8,247 bases of DNA from Gemmatimonadota bacterium (GTDB lineage: Bacteria; Gemmatimonadota; Gemmatimonadetes; Longimicrobiales; Gaopeijiaceae). The position numbers and the translations under genes are program-made. The notes below the pieces were generated by a model. That model was not told the DNA's origin. It ran no database searches and saw only the letters and a program-made list of their open reading frames with translations. This document shows positions 1 to 7,585 of the stretch, in pieces. Each line of letters opens with the position of its first letter. Position 1 is the first letter of the stretch. The stretch covers positions 1 to 8,247 of the forward strand of contig PCCM01000013.1 of the NCBI GenBank assembly GCA_002731735.1, read 5' to 3'.

Positions 1-154
1 GACGCCAAGAGCGGGACACCGGTGACTCCCGGAGCCATCTCTGAACGGGACTCGCGTGTTTGATTGCCACCCCGTACTCTCAGAAAGTTCGTCCTGCTAA
101 GCTGAGCCTGCTCTCTTGTCTTGCTCCGCGACCCCGACTTTCCGAGGGATGGAA

Positions 155-1411
155 ATGATCCGTAAAGCAACGATTACCTTCGCTCTGCTCAGCCTGTTCG
201 CGGCGCCCGCAGCCACGCAGGACTTCCCGCTCGCCAGTCCCGAGGAGGTCGGACTTTCCTCCGAGCGCCTCCAGCGAATCGACGATGTCTTCGGTAGCTA
301 CGCCGAAGAAGGTCGCACGGGGGGTGTGGTCGGGATGGTGCTGAGACACGGAAAGCTCGCGTACACAGGGGCTTGGGGAATGAGGGACGTGGCGGCGGGT
401 GACCCCGCCGAGGCGGACGACATCTATCGCATCTTCTCCATGACGAAGCCGATCACCAGCGTGGCGGTGATGATGCTCTATGAAGAGGGGCGCTTCTTCC
501 TCACCGATCCCGTCGGTCAGTACCTACCCGAGCTCGCCAACCTCCCGGTAGCCCTGCTCTCCGAAGCGACTTCCCCGGATGACATTCCGACGGAGCGGGC
601 ACGCCGTCAGATGACGATCCAGGACCTGCTGCGCCATACGTCCGGTCTGACCTACGGGAGCTTCTCCAACTCCGTCGTCGACCAGCTCTACGGTCGCAAC
701 AGAGTCGGGGGTCAGCCGACCCTCGCGGACATGGTGACCGAAATGGGCAAGATCCCGCTGATGTACCAGCCTGGAACGGCCTGGCACTACAGCCTTTCCA
801 CCGACGTGCTCGGCCGGCTCGTGGAGGTCATCTCGGGGCAGTCGTTCGACGAGTTCCTACGAGAGAGGATTTTCGAACCCCTCGGTATGGACGATACAGG
901 TTTTTATGTGCCGGCCTCCAAGCTCGATCGTTTCGCCCGCAGCTATGGGCACCGCGGAGCCGAGCGGACACTCACACTCGGCGACACGATGCGCTTCACG
1001 CGGCCCCCCACGAACCTCTCCGGAGGCGGCGGACTGGTCTCCACCGCACACGACTATTCCAGATTCGCCCAAATGTTGCTCAACGGCGGAGAACTCGACG
1101 GAGCTCAGATCCTCAGCCGGAAAACGATCGAGTTGATGACCATGGATCACCTGCCGGAGGGGGTTCCGACCGAGTTCCTGTCACCCGGATGGGGCTTCGG
1201 GCTCGGCTTCACCGTCAAGAACGAGGCGGGAACGGACGGAATGCCCGGATCCGTGGGGAATTTCTACTGGTTCGGCGTGCAGGGGACTTCGTTCTGGGTC
1301 GATCCCGAGGAAGACCTCATCGGCATCTTCATGATTCAGATTCGTCCGAATCGTGACGTCACGTTCAGACAGCAGTTCAAGAGGCTCGTATATCAGGCGG
1401 TGATCGAGTAG
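155..1411 (+). CDS. Exported serine hydrolase, beta-lactamase/EstB-type fold
   Basis: A 418-residue protein of the beta-lactamase-related serine hydrolase family (COG1680 type), which includes class C beta-lactamases, DD-peptidases and esterases; most members of unknown substrate act as esterases outside the cytoplasm. Residues 1-22 look like a signal peptide (MIRK, then a hydrophobic run ending PAATQ). The nucleophile motif SMTK is at residues 95-98 (Ser95, Lys98). The second motif is HYSLSTDVLG at 211-220, with Tyr212 as the likely general base; the Asn of the classical YxN is Leu, as in EstB-like esterases. A glycine-rich stretch (290-294) and YWFGVQGT (371-378) stand where the KTG-like third motif is expected. 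Start choice: GAGGG at 144-148 abuts the ATG at 149 but lies 6 bases before the ATG at 155, which also gives the cleaner signal peptide. A TTG start at 116 is less likely. The family call is firm; the substrate is unknown. Confidence 0.9.
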   Translation: MIRKATITFALLSLFAAPAATQDFPLASPEEVGLSSERLQRIDDVFGSYAEEGRTGGVVGMVLRHGKLAYTGAWGMRDVAAGDPAEADDIYRIFSMTKPITSVAVMMLYEEGRFFLTDPVGQYLPELANLPVALLSEATSPDDIPTERARRQMTIQDLLRHTSGLTYGSFSNSVVDQLYGRNRVGGQPTLADMVTEMGKIPLMYQPGTAWHYSLSTDVLGRLVEVISGQSFDEFLRERIFEPLGMDDTGFYVPASKLDRFARSYGHRGAERTLTLGDTMRFTRPPTNLSGGGGLVSTAHDYSRFAQMLLNGGELDGAQILSRKTIELMTMDHLPEGVPTEFLSPGWGFGLGFTVKNEAGTDGMPGSVGNFYWFGVQGTSFWVDPEEDLIGIFMIQIRPNRDVTFRQQFKRLVYQAVIE

Positions 1412-1428
1412 GTCTCCTCCCAAGCCTC

Positions 1429-3885
1429 CTAGTTGTAAAGGTACGAAGCGACCAGCATGAACTGACGAGGCCACCCCAGATTCACGTTGGCGGTGCCCCC
1501 GGAGCTAAAGTACCGTTCGTCGAGCAGGTTGTGGCCGGACAGCGTAAACCGCACAGGCCCCGGCGACCAGTATGCGCTGGCATCAAGCAATGGGTACCCA
1601 TCCAGAAGAAGGATGTTGTCCTGGTCGGCGAAGCGGTCACCGACGTACTTGAAGCGCAGCGTGAATCCTACGTTGTCGACCGGCTCGTAGCTGCCACCCA
1701 CATTATAGATCCTGTCCGGAACGGCAGGCAGCCGGTTGCCGGTCAGGTCAATAGTTTTCGTGCTGGATTTCTGCTCAACGAAGTCGCCGAAGCGGTTGTG
1801 ATAGACAGCCACATTGCCGTGGAAGCTGAGGTTCGGCATGGGCGCCCAGGCCGCCGTCAGCTCTAGCCCCTCGAAATCCTGCTTTCCGGCGTTGCTGTCT
1901 ATGAAGAGCGGCCCGTCCTGCCTGCTTATCACCACTCCGTCCCGTTCCATGTTGAAGTAGGTTGCTTGCAGGCTGCCCCGACCGTCCAGGAACGAGCCCT
2001 TCAGACCTACTTCGAAATTGGTGATGTCCTCCGGATCCAGATTCGCGTCTTGCCCCGGGGGGTTGAGTGACGAGGGATGTCTCGGAGGCTTGAATGCCTC
2101 GGAGTAGGCCGCGTAGAGGTTGAGGTTGACCTGGCCCGACCCCGTCTCGGCCCCGTCTACGAGCCTGAACAGGGCGCTGAACTTCGGGCTGAACGCATCG
2201 AAGGTCTCTTCGCTCTTCTCACCCGCGTTTAACTCATCCACGTTCTCGAGGTCGAGTCGATCAAAGCGACCGGCAGCGGTCAGCTGAAGTCGACGGACCG
2301 GTGTGATCTGGTATTGGAAGTAGGCGGCGTAAGTCTGAAGGCGGTACCTGACTCTTGCCCACTCGTGAAACTCCCAATCGGACCGTGACGGCAGCTCGAG
2401 GTCAAGGTAGTTGATGTTGAACGCTCCGAACGGGTCCATGGGGTCCAAGGTGATGAAATCAGTGGCCTTGTCGCCTTCATTCGACTCGTAGGAAACCCCG
2501 ACAAGCAGCTCGTCGACGACGTTCCCGAAGGTCGGCAGGTATGAGAAGCGGACCTCATCATAGAAAATATTCTCGTCGGTCAGGAGCTGGAACGGGTACA
2601 TCTCAATCGTTTGGGAAACCGTGTCGGTGCCCCCGAGGAAGTCGCCCGATTCTATGAAGTTGTACTGGATGTCCCGATAGGAGAAAGTGTTCGAAAGAGA
2701 GATGTTGCTCCCGAAATCTCGGCTGTAGAACGCTGTCAGCCGCAGCTCCTCCTGATGGTAGTTGGCGGTCGACAAGTTGAAGTTGGTGAACACGTCGAAT
2801 CTTGGATCGAACTCGTGGAGCATCACGCCATTTTCGGCATCCACTACCGGTACGTTGGTGGGCAGAGAATTGTCCGACGTGACATTGTTGACCGAAATCC
2901 ACGCTTCCGACCTGTCGTCCGGCGCGACCTCGAATTTGGCGAAGACCGCAGTCTCACTCACGTCATAGTCGGAGCTTCCGGTGTAGAACCCTTTGTTCCC
3001 ACCCGATGTCCAGGAGACGAAGTAGCCGGCATTATCCGCCAGTGGCCCAGACGCGCTGGCCACGCCCCGAAGATGGTTGAACTCTCCGATCTGGAATTCG
3101 GCGGCGACTCTGGGCTGAGCGGTGGGCTTACCGGTGATGATGTTGATCGCCCCGCCGATGGCGGTCCGGCCATAGAGCGCCGAGTTGGGGCCGTTGACGA
3201 CCTCTACGCTACTGGAATAATCGATCGGGAGATTGATCACCCGGGCGCTGTTCCTCGAATCGGTCTGCGGTACGCCGTCGATGAGTAGTAAGGTGGTCTC
3301 GAACTCGTTCCCCTGTCGTGGCATCCCCCGGAGTTCGATCGACTCGAATGCGTTGGCCTGGGCGGTGTGCATGAGGCCGGGTGCGTTCTCGATGGCATCG
3401 ACGAGCTCGACATCACCTCGCTCTACGATGTCCTGGAGATCGACCACGGTGACCACCGCCGGTACCTCGAGTGAGTTCTGGGCAATCTTCGTCGCGGTCA
3501 CGATGAGTCGCTCCACCTTCAGGGGCTCACTCTCCAAGGTGATCGTGACACGCGTCGCCGAGTCGCCGGCAACCGTCAGCGGGGCCGTATTAAAGGTCCG
3601 ATATCCCAAAGCCGTTATCTGAAGCTCGCGAGTTCCCAGAGCCACGTTCTCGATCCTGAACCGTCCACTTTGGTTCGTCGTCACCGTATTGTCGGTCCCG
3701 GCGACCCGCACGAGGGCTTGGGCGATCGGCTGCAGAGATCCTTGCTCGGAAACCGTACCGCTGACGACCGCTTGCTGCAGCGGGCGTGCGGTGAGCCCAA
3801 CGGGCGTACCAACGGCGAGCAGGATCAGCGCGAAAAACACACGCTTGACGGACACGGACGCGAAGTCATGTAGAGCTATAACCAT
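1429..3885 (-). CDS. TonB-dependent outer-membrane receptor with N-terminal carboxypeptidase-regulatory-like domain
   Basis: An 818-residue outer-membrane transporter driven by TonB-ExbBD, of the siderophore-receptor type. Residues 1-34 are a signal peptide with a long n-region (K14, R15) and a hydrophobic core. Residues about 40-120 form a carboxypeptidase-regulatory-like beta sandwich (VSGTV..., then NQSGRFRIENV and ITALGYRT). A TonB-box-like stretch ERLIVTATK is at 125-133. The plug spans about 140-255 and contains IELRGMPRQG, LLIDGVPQ, VEVVNGPNSALYGR and IGGAINIITG. The rest is a 22-strand-type barrel with alternating aromatic strands and a FxVGLKG-like segment in the middle. The chain ends SYLYN, so the last residue is Asn and not the usual Phe. 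AGGAAAG lies just upstream of the ATG at 3885 with suitable spacing, supporting this start; a GTG at codon 11 is an alternative. It is divergent from a PepSY-TM gene, which favours iron-chelate uptake, but vitamin B12, haem or a peptide/sugar ligand cannot be excluded. Confidence 0.93.
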   Translation of the reverse strand: MVIALHDFASVSVKRVFFALILLAVGTPVGLTARPLQQAVVSGTVSEQGSLQPIAQALVRVAGTDNTVTTNQSGRFRIENVALGTRELQITALGYRTFNTAPLTVAGDSATRVTITLESEPLKVERLIVTATKIAQNSLEVPAVVTVVDLQDIVERGDVELVDAIENAPGLMHTAQANAFESIELRGMPRQGNEFETTLLLIDGVPQTDSRNSARVINLPIDYSSSVEVVNGPNSALYGRTAIGGAINIITGKPTAQPRVAAEFQIGEFNHLRGVASASGPLADNAGYFVSWTSGGNKGFYTGSSDYDVSETAVFAKFEVAPDDRSEAWISVNNVTSDNSLPTNVPVVDAENGVMLHEFDPRFDVFTNFNLSTANYHQEELRLTAFYSRDFGSNISLSNTFSYRDIQYNFIESGDFLGGTDTVSQTIEMYPFQLLTDENIFYDEVRFSYLPTFGNVVDELLVGVSYESNEGDKATDFITLDPMDPFGAFNINYLDLELPSRSDWEFHEWARVRYRLQTYAAYFQYQITPVRRLQLTAAGRFDRLDLENVDELNAGEKSEETFDAFSPKFSALFRLVDGAETGSGQVNLNLYAAYSEAFKPPRHPSSLNPPGQDANLDPEDITNFEVGLKGSFLDGRGSLQATYFNMERDGVVISRQDGPLFIDSNAGKQDFEGLELTAAWAPMPNLSFHGNVAVYHNRFGDFVEQKSSTKTIDLTGNRLPAVPDRIYNVGGSYEPVDNVGFTLRFKYVGDRFADQDNILLLDGYPLLDASAYWSPGPVRFTLSGHNLLDERYFSSGGTANVNLGWPRQFMLVASYLYN

Positions 3886-3917
3886 GGAGCTTTCCTAATT
3901 ACTCAAAGGTGATTTAC

Positions 3918-3944
3918 CCGCGAGGTGTGGAGGGCCACCTCGGG
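3918..3944 (-). promoter_or_regulatory. Hairpin in the probable receptor leader
   Basis: CGAGGTG (3921-3927) and CACCTCG (3936-3942) are perfect inverted repeats around an 8-base loop. The stem can extend by two C-G pairs (3918-3919 with 3943-3944) if G3920 is bulged. It sits 33 bases upstream of the receptor ATG and is not followed by a T-tract in either direction, so it is not an obvious terminator. It could be an mRNA leader structure or a protein-binding palindrome. Confidence 0.4.
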
Positions 3945-3954
3945 CGTTCAAATT

Positions 3955-3975
3955 GCCCCCTCACTAAAAGGGGGC
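3955..3975. repeat. Inverted repeat GCCCCC / GGGGGC
   Basis: GCCCCC (3955-3960) and GGGGGC (3970-3975) are perfect inverted repeats with a 9-base A-rich loop (TCACTAAAA). The repeat lies 12 bases from the neighbouring hairpin at 3918-3944 and next to the candidate -10 element at 3983-3989. If the minus-strand transcript starts just after that element, this stem would form the very 5' end of the receptor mRNA. No T-run follows, so a terminator role is not supported. Confidence 0.4.
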
Positions 3976-4145
3976 GCCCTAGCTTATAGCGAAGCGAAGG
4001 TGGACGCTGGGAGCGTTACTGTCAAACCCAGCACTGAGGGGAAATCCTCTCGACAATTCCTTGCCCTGGCGCCACGCACGGCTCACTGTGGCACACACAG
4101 CCTGGCCGCAACGATCAGGTAGCAAAGGGAGGGAAGACGGATCGA

Positions 4146-5723
4146 ATGATGGCTCAGTTCCGAAAATGGTTGATCCTGTCACATCGGTACCTGGGCATCG
4201 GCCTGGGCCTACTGTTCGTGGTTTGGTTCGCCTCCGGAATCGGCATGATCTACGCGCGGGGGATGCCGAGCCTGACGGATGAACTGCGCCTCGAACGGAT
4301 GGCGCCGTTGGATCTCGAATCCGTCCAGATGCCGCCGTTGGAGGCCGCCGAGCGGGCGGACCTTGGTGGATCCCTGGGCAGAGTCACGCTCCTCATGGTG
4401 ATGGATCGGCCGGCGTACCGACTGGGTGGCAGAGGCACGTCGATGGTCTTCGCCGACACGGGAGAGTTGATGCCCGAGGTGGATCCCGCTGCGGCACGCG
4501 AGGTAGCGAGTCGATTCATGGACCTTCCCTCGGAGCGGGTCAGTTACCTGGAGCTTCTGACGCAGTCCGACCAGTGGACTCTCGAACAGCGCAGCCAACT
4601 CCCGTTTCACAAGCTGAGCATCGACGACGGACGAGGTACTCAACTCTACGTGTCTCCGGAATCGGGGGAGGTCACGCTGCTGACCACACGCGCCAGCCGG
4701 GCTCTCGCCTGGGTCTCGGCGATCCCTCACTGGCTCTACTTCACTCCGCTGCGGGTCAGGCAGAACCTCTGGACACAAACCGTGCTGTGGACCGCGGGTC
4801 TCGGCTGCGTTCTCGCGATCCTGGGAATCACCCTTGGAATCGTTCAGTTCAAGTTCTCCCGCCCCTTCAAGTGGTCACAAATCTGCTCCTACCTGCCTTA
4901 TGCGGGCTGGATGCGGTGGCATTACATCACGGGCTTGGTATTTGGTGTCCTCGCTCTGACTTGGGTCTTCAGCGGTCTGCTGTCGATGGAGCCGTTCGGA
5001 TGGGCATCCGGGCAAGGGCTGGGAACGGACGAGCTTCGGCAAGCGCTTGTCGGTGGACCACTCGACGCGTCCAGCTTTGCGCAGATCGACAGCGAGGATT
5101 GGGATACCGTCCTACCGGGCCGGGGCATCAAGGAGATCACCTACACACGCATCTTGGGAGAGCCGTACTTCATGGTCCGCAGTACCGTGGCTGAACCCGG
5201 TGGGACCGCTGGTGACCAAATCGCTGGAAACGGTACCGCGCGGCCAAGGGACGCTAGCCGAACGCTGGTCTCTGCCGAAACCCTCGAGGTCCGAACAGAA
5301 CCGTTCGCGGTGGCCGCCTTGATGGATCGAGTGCGCGAGACCTATCCGGACGTTCCAATTGTCGAAGCCGGCCTCCTAGAGGAGTACGACTCCTACCACT
5401 ACTCACGAGACCGGCTGGCCCCGTTGCCGATCCTGCGCCTCAAATTCGACGACCCCACCCAGACATGGCTCTACATCGATCCTGGATCAGGACAGTTGTC
5501 GACGAGCGTCCACCGCCTCGACCGGGTCGAGCGTTGGATCTACCATGGTTTTCACAGCCTGGACTTCGGATTCTGGTACTACAACCGCCCCATCTGGGAC
5601 ATTGCTGTCATAGTGCTCAGCCTCGGTGGGCTGGCTACCTGCACCATCGGCTTGTACGTCGGGATACGAAGACTATGGCGTAACAGGAAGTCGGCTTCCA
5701 GAACCGCCCGGACGTCTTCCTAG
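4146..5723 (+). CDS. PepSY-associated transmembrane protein (PiuB/FoxB-like), candidate ferric-siderophore reductase
   Basis: A 525-residue inner-membrane protein of the PepSY-TM family. I see four membrane segments: about 16-37, 211-233, 261-281 and 482-507. Two large extracytoplasmic portions, about 40-200 and 285-475, hold PepSY-like units (for example TQLYVSPESGEVTLL at 165-179 and TWLYIDPGSGQLSTSVHRLD at 440-459). Histidines at or near the membrane are H13 (SHRYLG), H195 (IPHWLYF), H259 (RWHYITG), H467 and H470 (YHGFH); this is the set expected for haem ligands in FoxB-type ferric-siderophore reductases. Family members often sit beside TonB-dependent receptors, as here. ATGs at 4146 and 4149 are both possible; GGGAGGG at 4127-4133 is somewhat distant from either, so translation initiation may be modest. 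The fold assignment is firm; reductase activity is inferred. An alternative is a general PepSY membrane protein of unknown role. Confidence 0.88.
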   Translation: MMAQFRKWLILSHRYLGIGLGLLFVVWFASGIGMIYARGMPSLTDELRLERMAPLDLESVQMPPLEAAERADLGGSLGRVTLLMVMDRPAYRLGGRGTSMVFADTGELMPEVDPAAAREVASRFMDLPSERVSYLELLTQSDQWTLEQRSQLPFHKLSIDDGRGTQLYVSPESGEVTLLTTRASRALAWVSAIPHWLYFTPLRVRQNLWTQTVLWTAGLGCVLAILGITLGIVQFKFSRPFKWSQICSYLPYAGWMRWHYITGLVFGVLALTWVFSGLLSMEPFGWASGQGLGTDELRQALVGGPLDASSFAQIDSEDWDTVLPGRGIKEITYTRILGEPYFMVRSTVAEPGGTAGDQIAGNGTARPRDASRTLVSAETLEVRTEPFAVAALMDRVRETYPDVPIVEAGLLEEYDSYHYSRDRLAPLPILRLKFDDPTQTWLYIDPGSGQLSTSVHRLDRVERWIYHGFHSLDFGFWYYNRPIWDIAVIVLSLGGLATCTIGLYVGIRRLWRNRKSASRTARTSS

Positions 5724-5815
5724 CCTACCGCCCCCTCTTCCTTGAACACCATCACGTCGGCACGGGGGAGGGCCAACGCTATGCGATGCGGCCATCCTCG
5801 ACCCGTCGTCAGCCG

Positions 5816-7342
5816 TTATCGTTGCGCAGCCACCAGCGCCCTGGGCATCCTTCCATCGCGCATGGCGGAGTGATAAAGAATCGACGCCATCACGACCGCT
5901 GCCTGTTTGAGGTCTTCCTCCTGGACACGCTCGAAAGTGTCCATGTTCGTGTGATGCGTCCTCACGTCGTATCCGGTGAAGTCGTGGATCGACTGAAAGC
6001 CCGGTAGTCCCGCCCCGATGAACGAGAGGTGATCCGTGCTCCCGACCCCAGCCATCGTGGAAATGTTCGCACCCAGGTCGTTGAACGGCTCGAGGTAATC
6101 CTCCATGATCTCCCTCGCCGCCTCGTTGCCCTCCATAAAGAACCCGTAGATCGGAGCGAAGCCGTTGTCGAGGTTGTAGTAGACAGAGAACTTCTCGTGT
6201 GCCACCACGTTCTCGGCACCCTCGAAGTGGCGCCGCACATACTCCCTGGACCCCAGCAGGCCCTGCTCCTCACCCCCCCAAAGGGCCACCCGGATCGTGC
6301 GCCGGGGTTGGACGTCGAGCGCTTTCAGAATCCTGAGAGCCTCGGTCACGATCGAGGAGCCGTCCGCGTTGTCCGTCGCGCCGGTACCGGTATGCCATGA
6401 GTCGAGGTGCGCCCCCACCATAACAACCTCGTCGCCGATCTCCGGGTCCACGCCCGGGATCTCGGCAATGACGTTGTAGGCGTCGGTATTGTCCTCGTAA
6501 TACCTCCCCGCCACCTCCACCGCCAACGTCACCGGTACCTCCTGCTCGAGCAGCCTCGCCACCAGATTGTAGTGCTCCGCCGCCAAGACGACCGATGGGA
6601 CGGCACCTTCACCTTGATCTCGTCCTGTTACGAAGAGCGTTCCGTGCTCACCGCGAGTCGGGGCGAGTTGGACTCCCACCTCCCCACCAACCATCAAGTC
6701 GCCCAAGGCGCGCGAGGCCTCCTGTCGCCGGCTCCGCTCCGCCTGCTGGGCAGCGGCGGGCGGTGTGGAGGGACTCCGTGTGAGGGAGCGGGACGGTGTG
6801 AACCGATCTTCGAACTGCGGCTGGGGGCGATCTTCGCGGAAGAAATTCGTCTCGATGGGCCGGGTGAGGACTATGGCGCCTTCGAGACCGCCCTGGAGTG
6901 ACCGTAGCTCCGCCGCCGACTTTCCACCGAGCATGATCGGCTCGGACACCAGCCGACCCGGGGTCGATGCCGACCATCCTACGGGAAACCCGATCATCGG
7001 CAAGTACCGGGGCTCAAGCATCTCGACCGAGAATCTCTCGAGACTCCATCCCCGCCCGAACTCCCACGCCTCGACATGGACGTCCTCGAATTCCCACTCG
7101 ATCATCTTGTCACGCATGAACTCGACCGACTCGTAGTATCCCGGGGAATTGGTCAGCCGAGGGCCGATCACGTTGGTGAGGTGGTTGAAGAGCTCCAAGA
7201 CGTGGGAGTTGTCGAAGCCCTCGGCTCGGATGCGAGCCACCATGTCTTGGTCGATCTGTTCTTGGGCAGACAGTGGAAGGGCGCTCAACGAGAGAGCCGC
7301 TCCAAGAGCGATCAGGAGTGACAGGGCTAGGGCACGCGTCAT
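5816..7342 (-). CDS. Exported M28-family zinc metallopeptidase with PA-like insert
   Basis: A 508-residue exported aminopeptidase/carboxypeptidase-Q-like enzyme that should remove residues from peptides with a two-zinc centre. Residues 1-26 are a signal peptide ending LSAQ. The N-terminal part carries the family segment NVIGPRLTNSPGYYES (57-72). Residues about 125-275 form a protease-associated (PA)-like domain holding a proline/arginine-rich low-complexity stretch at about 171-212. The catalytic domain has the expected metal and catalytic residues in order: His312 and Asp314 (GAHLDSW), Asp324 (ATDNADG), Glu358-Glu359 (GGEEQG), Asp392 (YNLDNG) and His438 (STDHLSF); HHTNMDT follows at 463-469. 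All key residues are present, so it should be active. AAGGAAGG lies 6 bases before the ATG at 7342, which fixes the start. It is convergent with the PepSY-TM gene, so not in its operon. The exact peptide preference is unknown. Confidence 0.92.
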   Translation of the reverse strand: MTRALALSLLIALGAALSLSALPLSAQEQIDQDMVARIRAEGFDNSHVLELFNHLTNVIGPRLTNSPGYYESVEFMRDKMIEWEFEDVHVEAWEFGRGWSLERFSVEMLEPRYLPMIGFPVGWSASTPGRLVSEPIMLGGKSAAELRSLQGGLEGAIVLTRPIETNFFREDRPQPQFEDRFTPSRSLTRSPSTPPAAAQQAERSRRQEASRALGDLMVGGEVGVQLAPTRGEHGTLFVTGRDQGEGAVPSVVLAAEHYNLVARLLEQEVPVTLAVEVAGRYYEDNTDAYNVIAEIPGVDPEIGDEVVMVGAHLDSWHTGTGATDNADGSSIVTEALRILKALDVQPRRTIRVALWGGEEQGLLGSREYVRRHFEGAENVVAHEKFSVYYNLDNGFAPIYGFFMEGNEAAREIMEDYLEPFNDLGANISTMAGVGSTDHLSFIGAGLPGFQSIHDFTGYDVRTHHTNMDTFERVQEEDLKQAAVVMASILYHSAMRDGRMPRALVAAQR

Positions 7343-7585
7343 GGGAGGCCTTCCTTGGTCAAGGGTCGGGACGCCTGGTCACATCGAGCGTTTCTTGGTC
7401 GTGCAGGATAAGCCGACCGACCGGGATGGCGCGAGGGGTCGCGGTGTCGGGGACGTCGATCAAGAAAGACAAAGCTTGGCAGGGAGAACAGGGACCCTAC
7501 GGGCCGTCGTCCCTCAGGATCCCCATCCCGGCGTCCCATACGTGAGTGGCGACCCGCCCAGCAGGGCGACGTCTGAATACTGTGT
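7343..7585. other. Intergenic stretch without a recognisable gene
   Basis: These 243 bases contain the ribosome binding site of the M28 peptidase at the left end and otherwise no ORF with convincing coding character. Forward reading frames run through it but give arginine/proline-rich, motif-free translations. It may hold decayed upstream sequence of the TPR-like remnant that follows: the frame of the remnant is open from about 7499 to a TGA at 7574-7576 and ends PAQQGDV, but I could not align this with a known domain. Confidence 0.4.

Larger units (their letters stand above)
3886..4145. promoter_or_regulatory. Divergent intergenic region, likely promoters for receptor and PepSY-TM genes
   Basis: The 260 bases between two divergent start codons must hold both promoters if each gene is transcribed separately. 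CTTATAG at 3983-3989 reads as a -10-like element in both directions (TATAAG on the minus strand), but neither direction has a well-spaced -35. A perfect TTGACA on the minus strand at 4025-4020 is 31 bases from that TATAAG, too far for one sigma-70 promoter. The receptor-proximal half is relatively AT-rich (3893-3918). I find no recognisable Fur box. The short ORFs across this region lack coding character and overlap the flanking starts. Confidence 0.45.

Noticed and set aside
1..63. Open frame from base 1 to a TGA at 61-63, possibly the C-terminus of an upstream plus-strand gene; also a minus-strand ATG at 38 that could start a gene leaving the window
   Set aside because: Only about 20 or 12 codons are visible and neither shows a recognisable motif, so the two options cannot be told apart.
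2611..3288. 225-codon open frame antisense to the receptor gene
   Set aside because: It lies entirely within a well-supported receptor coding region, and its translation has no recognisable domain; long antisense frames are common in GC-rich genes.
3983..4025. Minus-strand TTGACA plus TATAAG read as one sigma-70 promoter
   Set aside because: The spacer is 31 bases, well outside the usual 16-18.
3925..4182. Small ORFs of 65 (plus) and 67 (minus) codons in the receptor/PepSY-TM intergenic region
   Set aside because: No ribosome binding sites or recognisable sequence; the minus-strand one overlaps the PepSY-TM start.
4209..5194. Long open frames of 189 and 206 codons overlapping the PepSY-TM gene (4209-4778 minus, 4574-5194 plus)
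   Set aside because: Both are out-of-frame shadows of the PepSY-TM gene, with Arg/Pro-rich translations and no family signal.
5724..5815. C-rich and G-rich runs in the convergent gap as a bidirectional terminator
   Set aside because: Only about four consecutive pairs with mismatches form and no T-tract follows.
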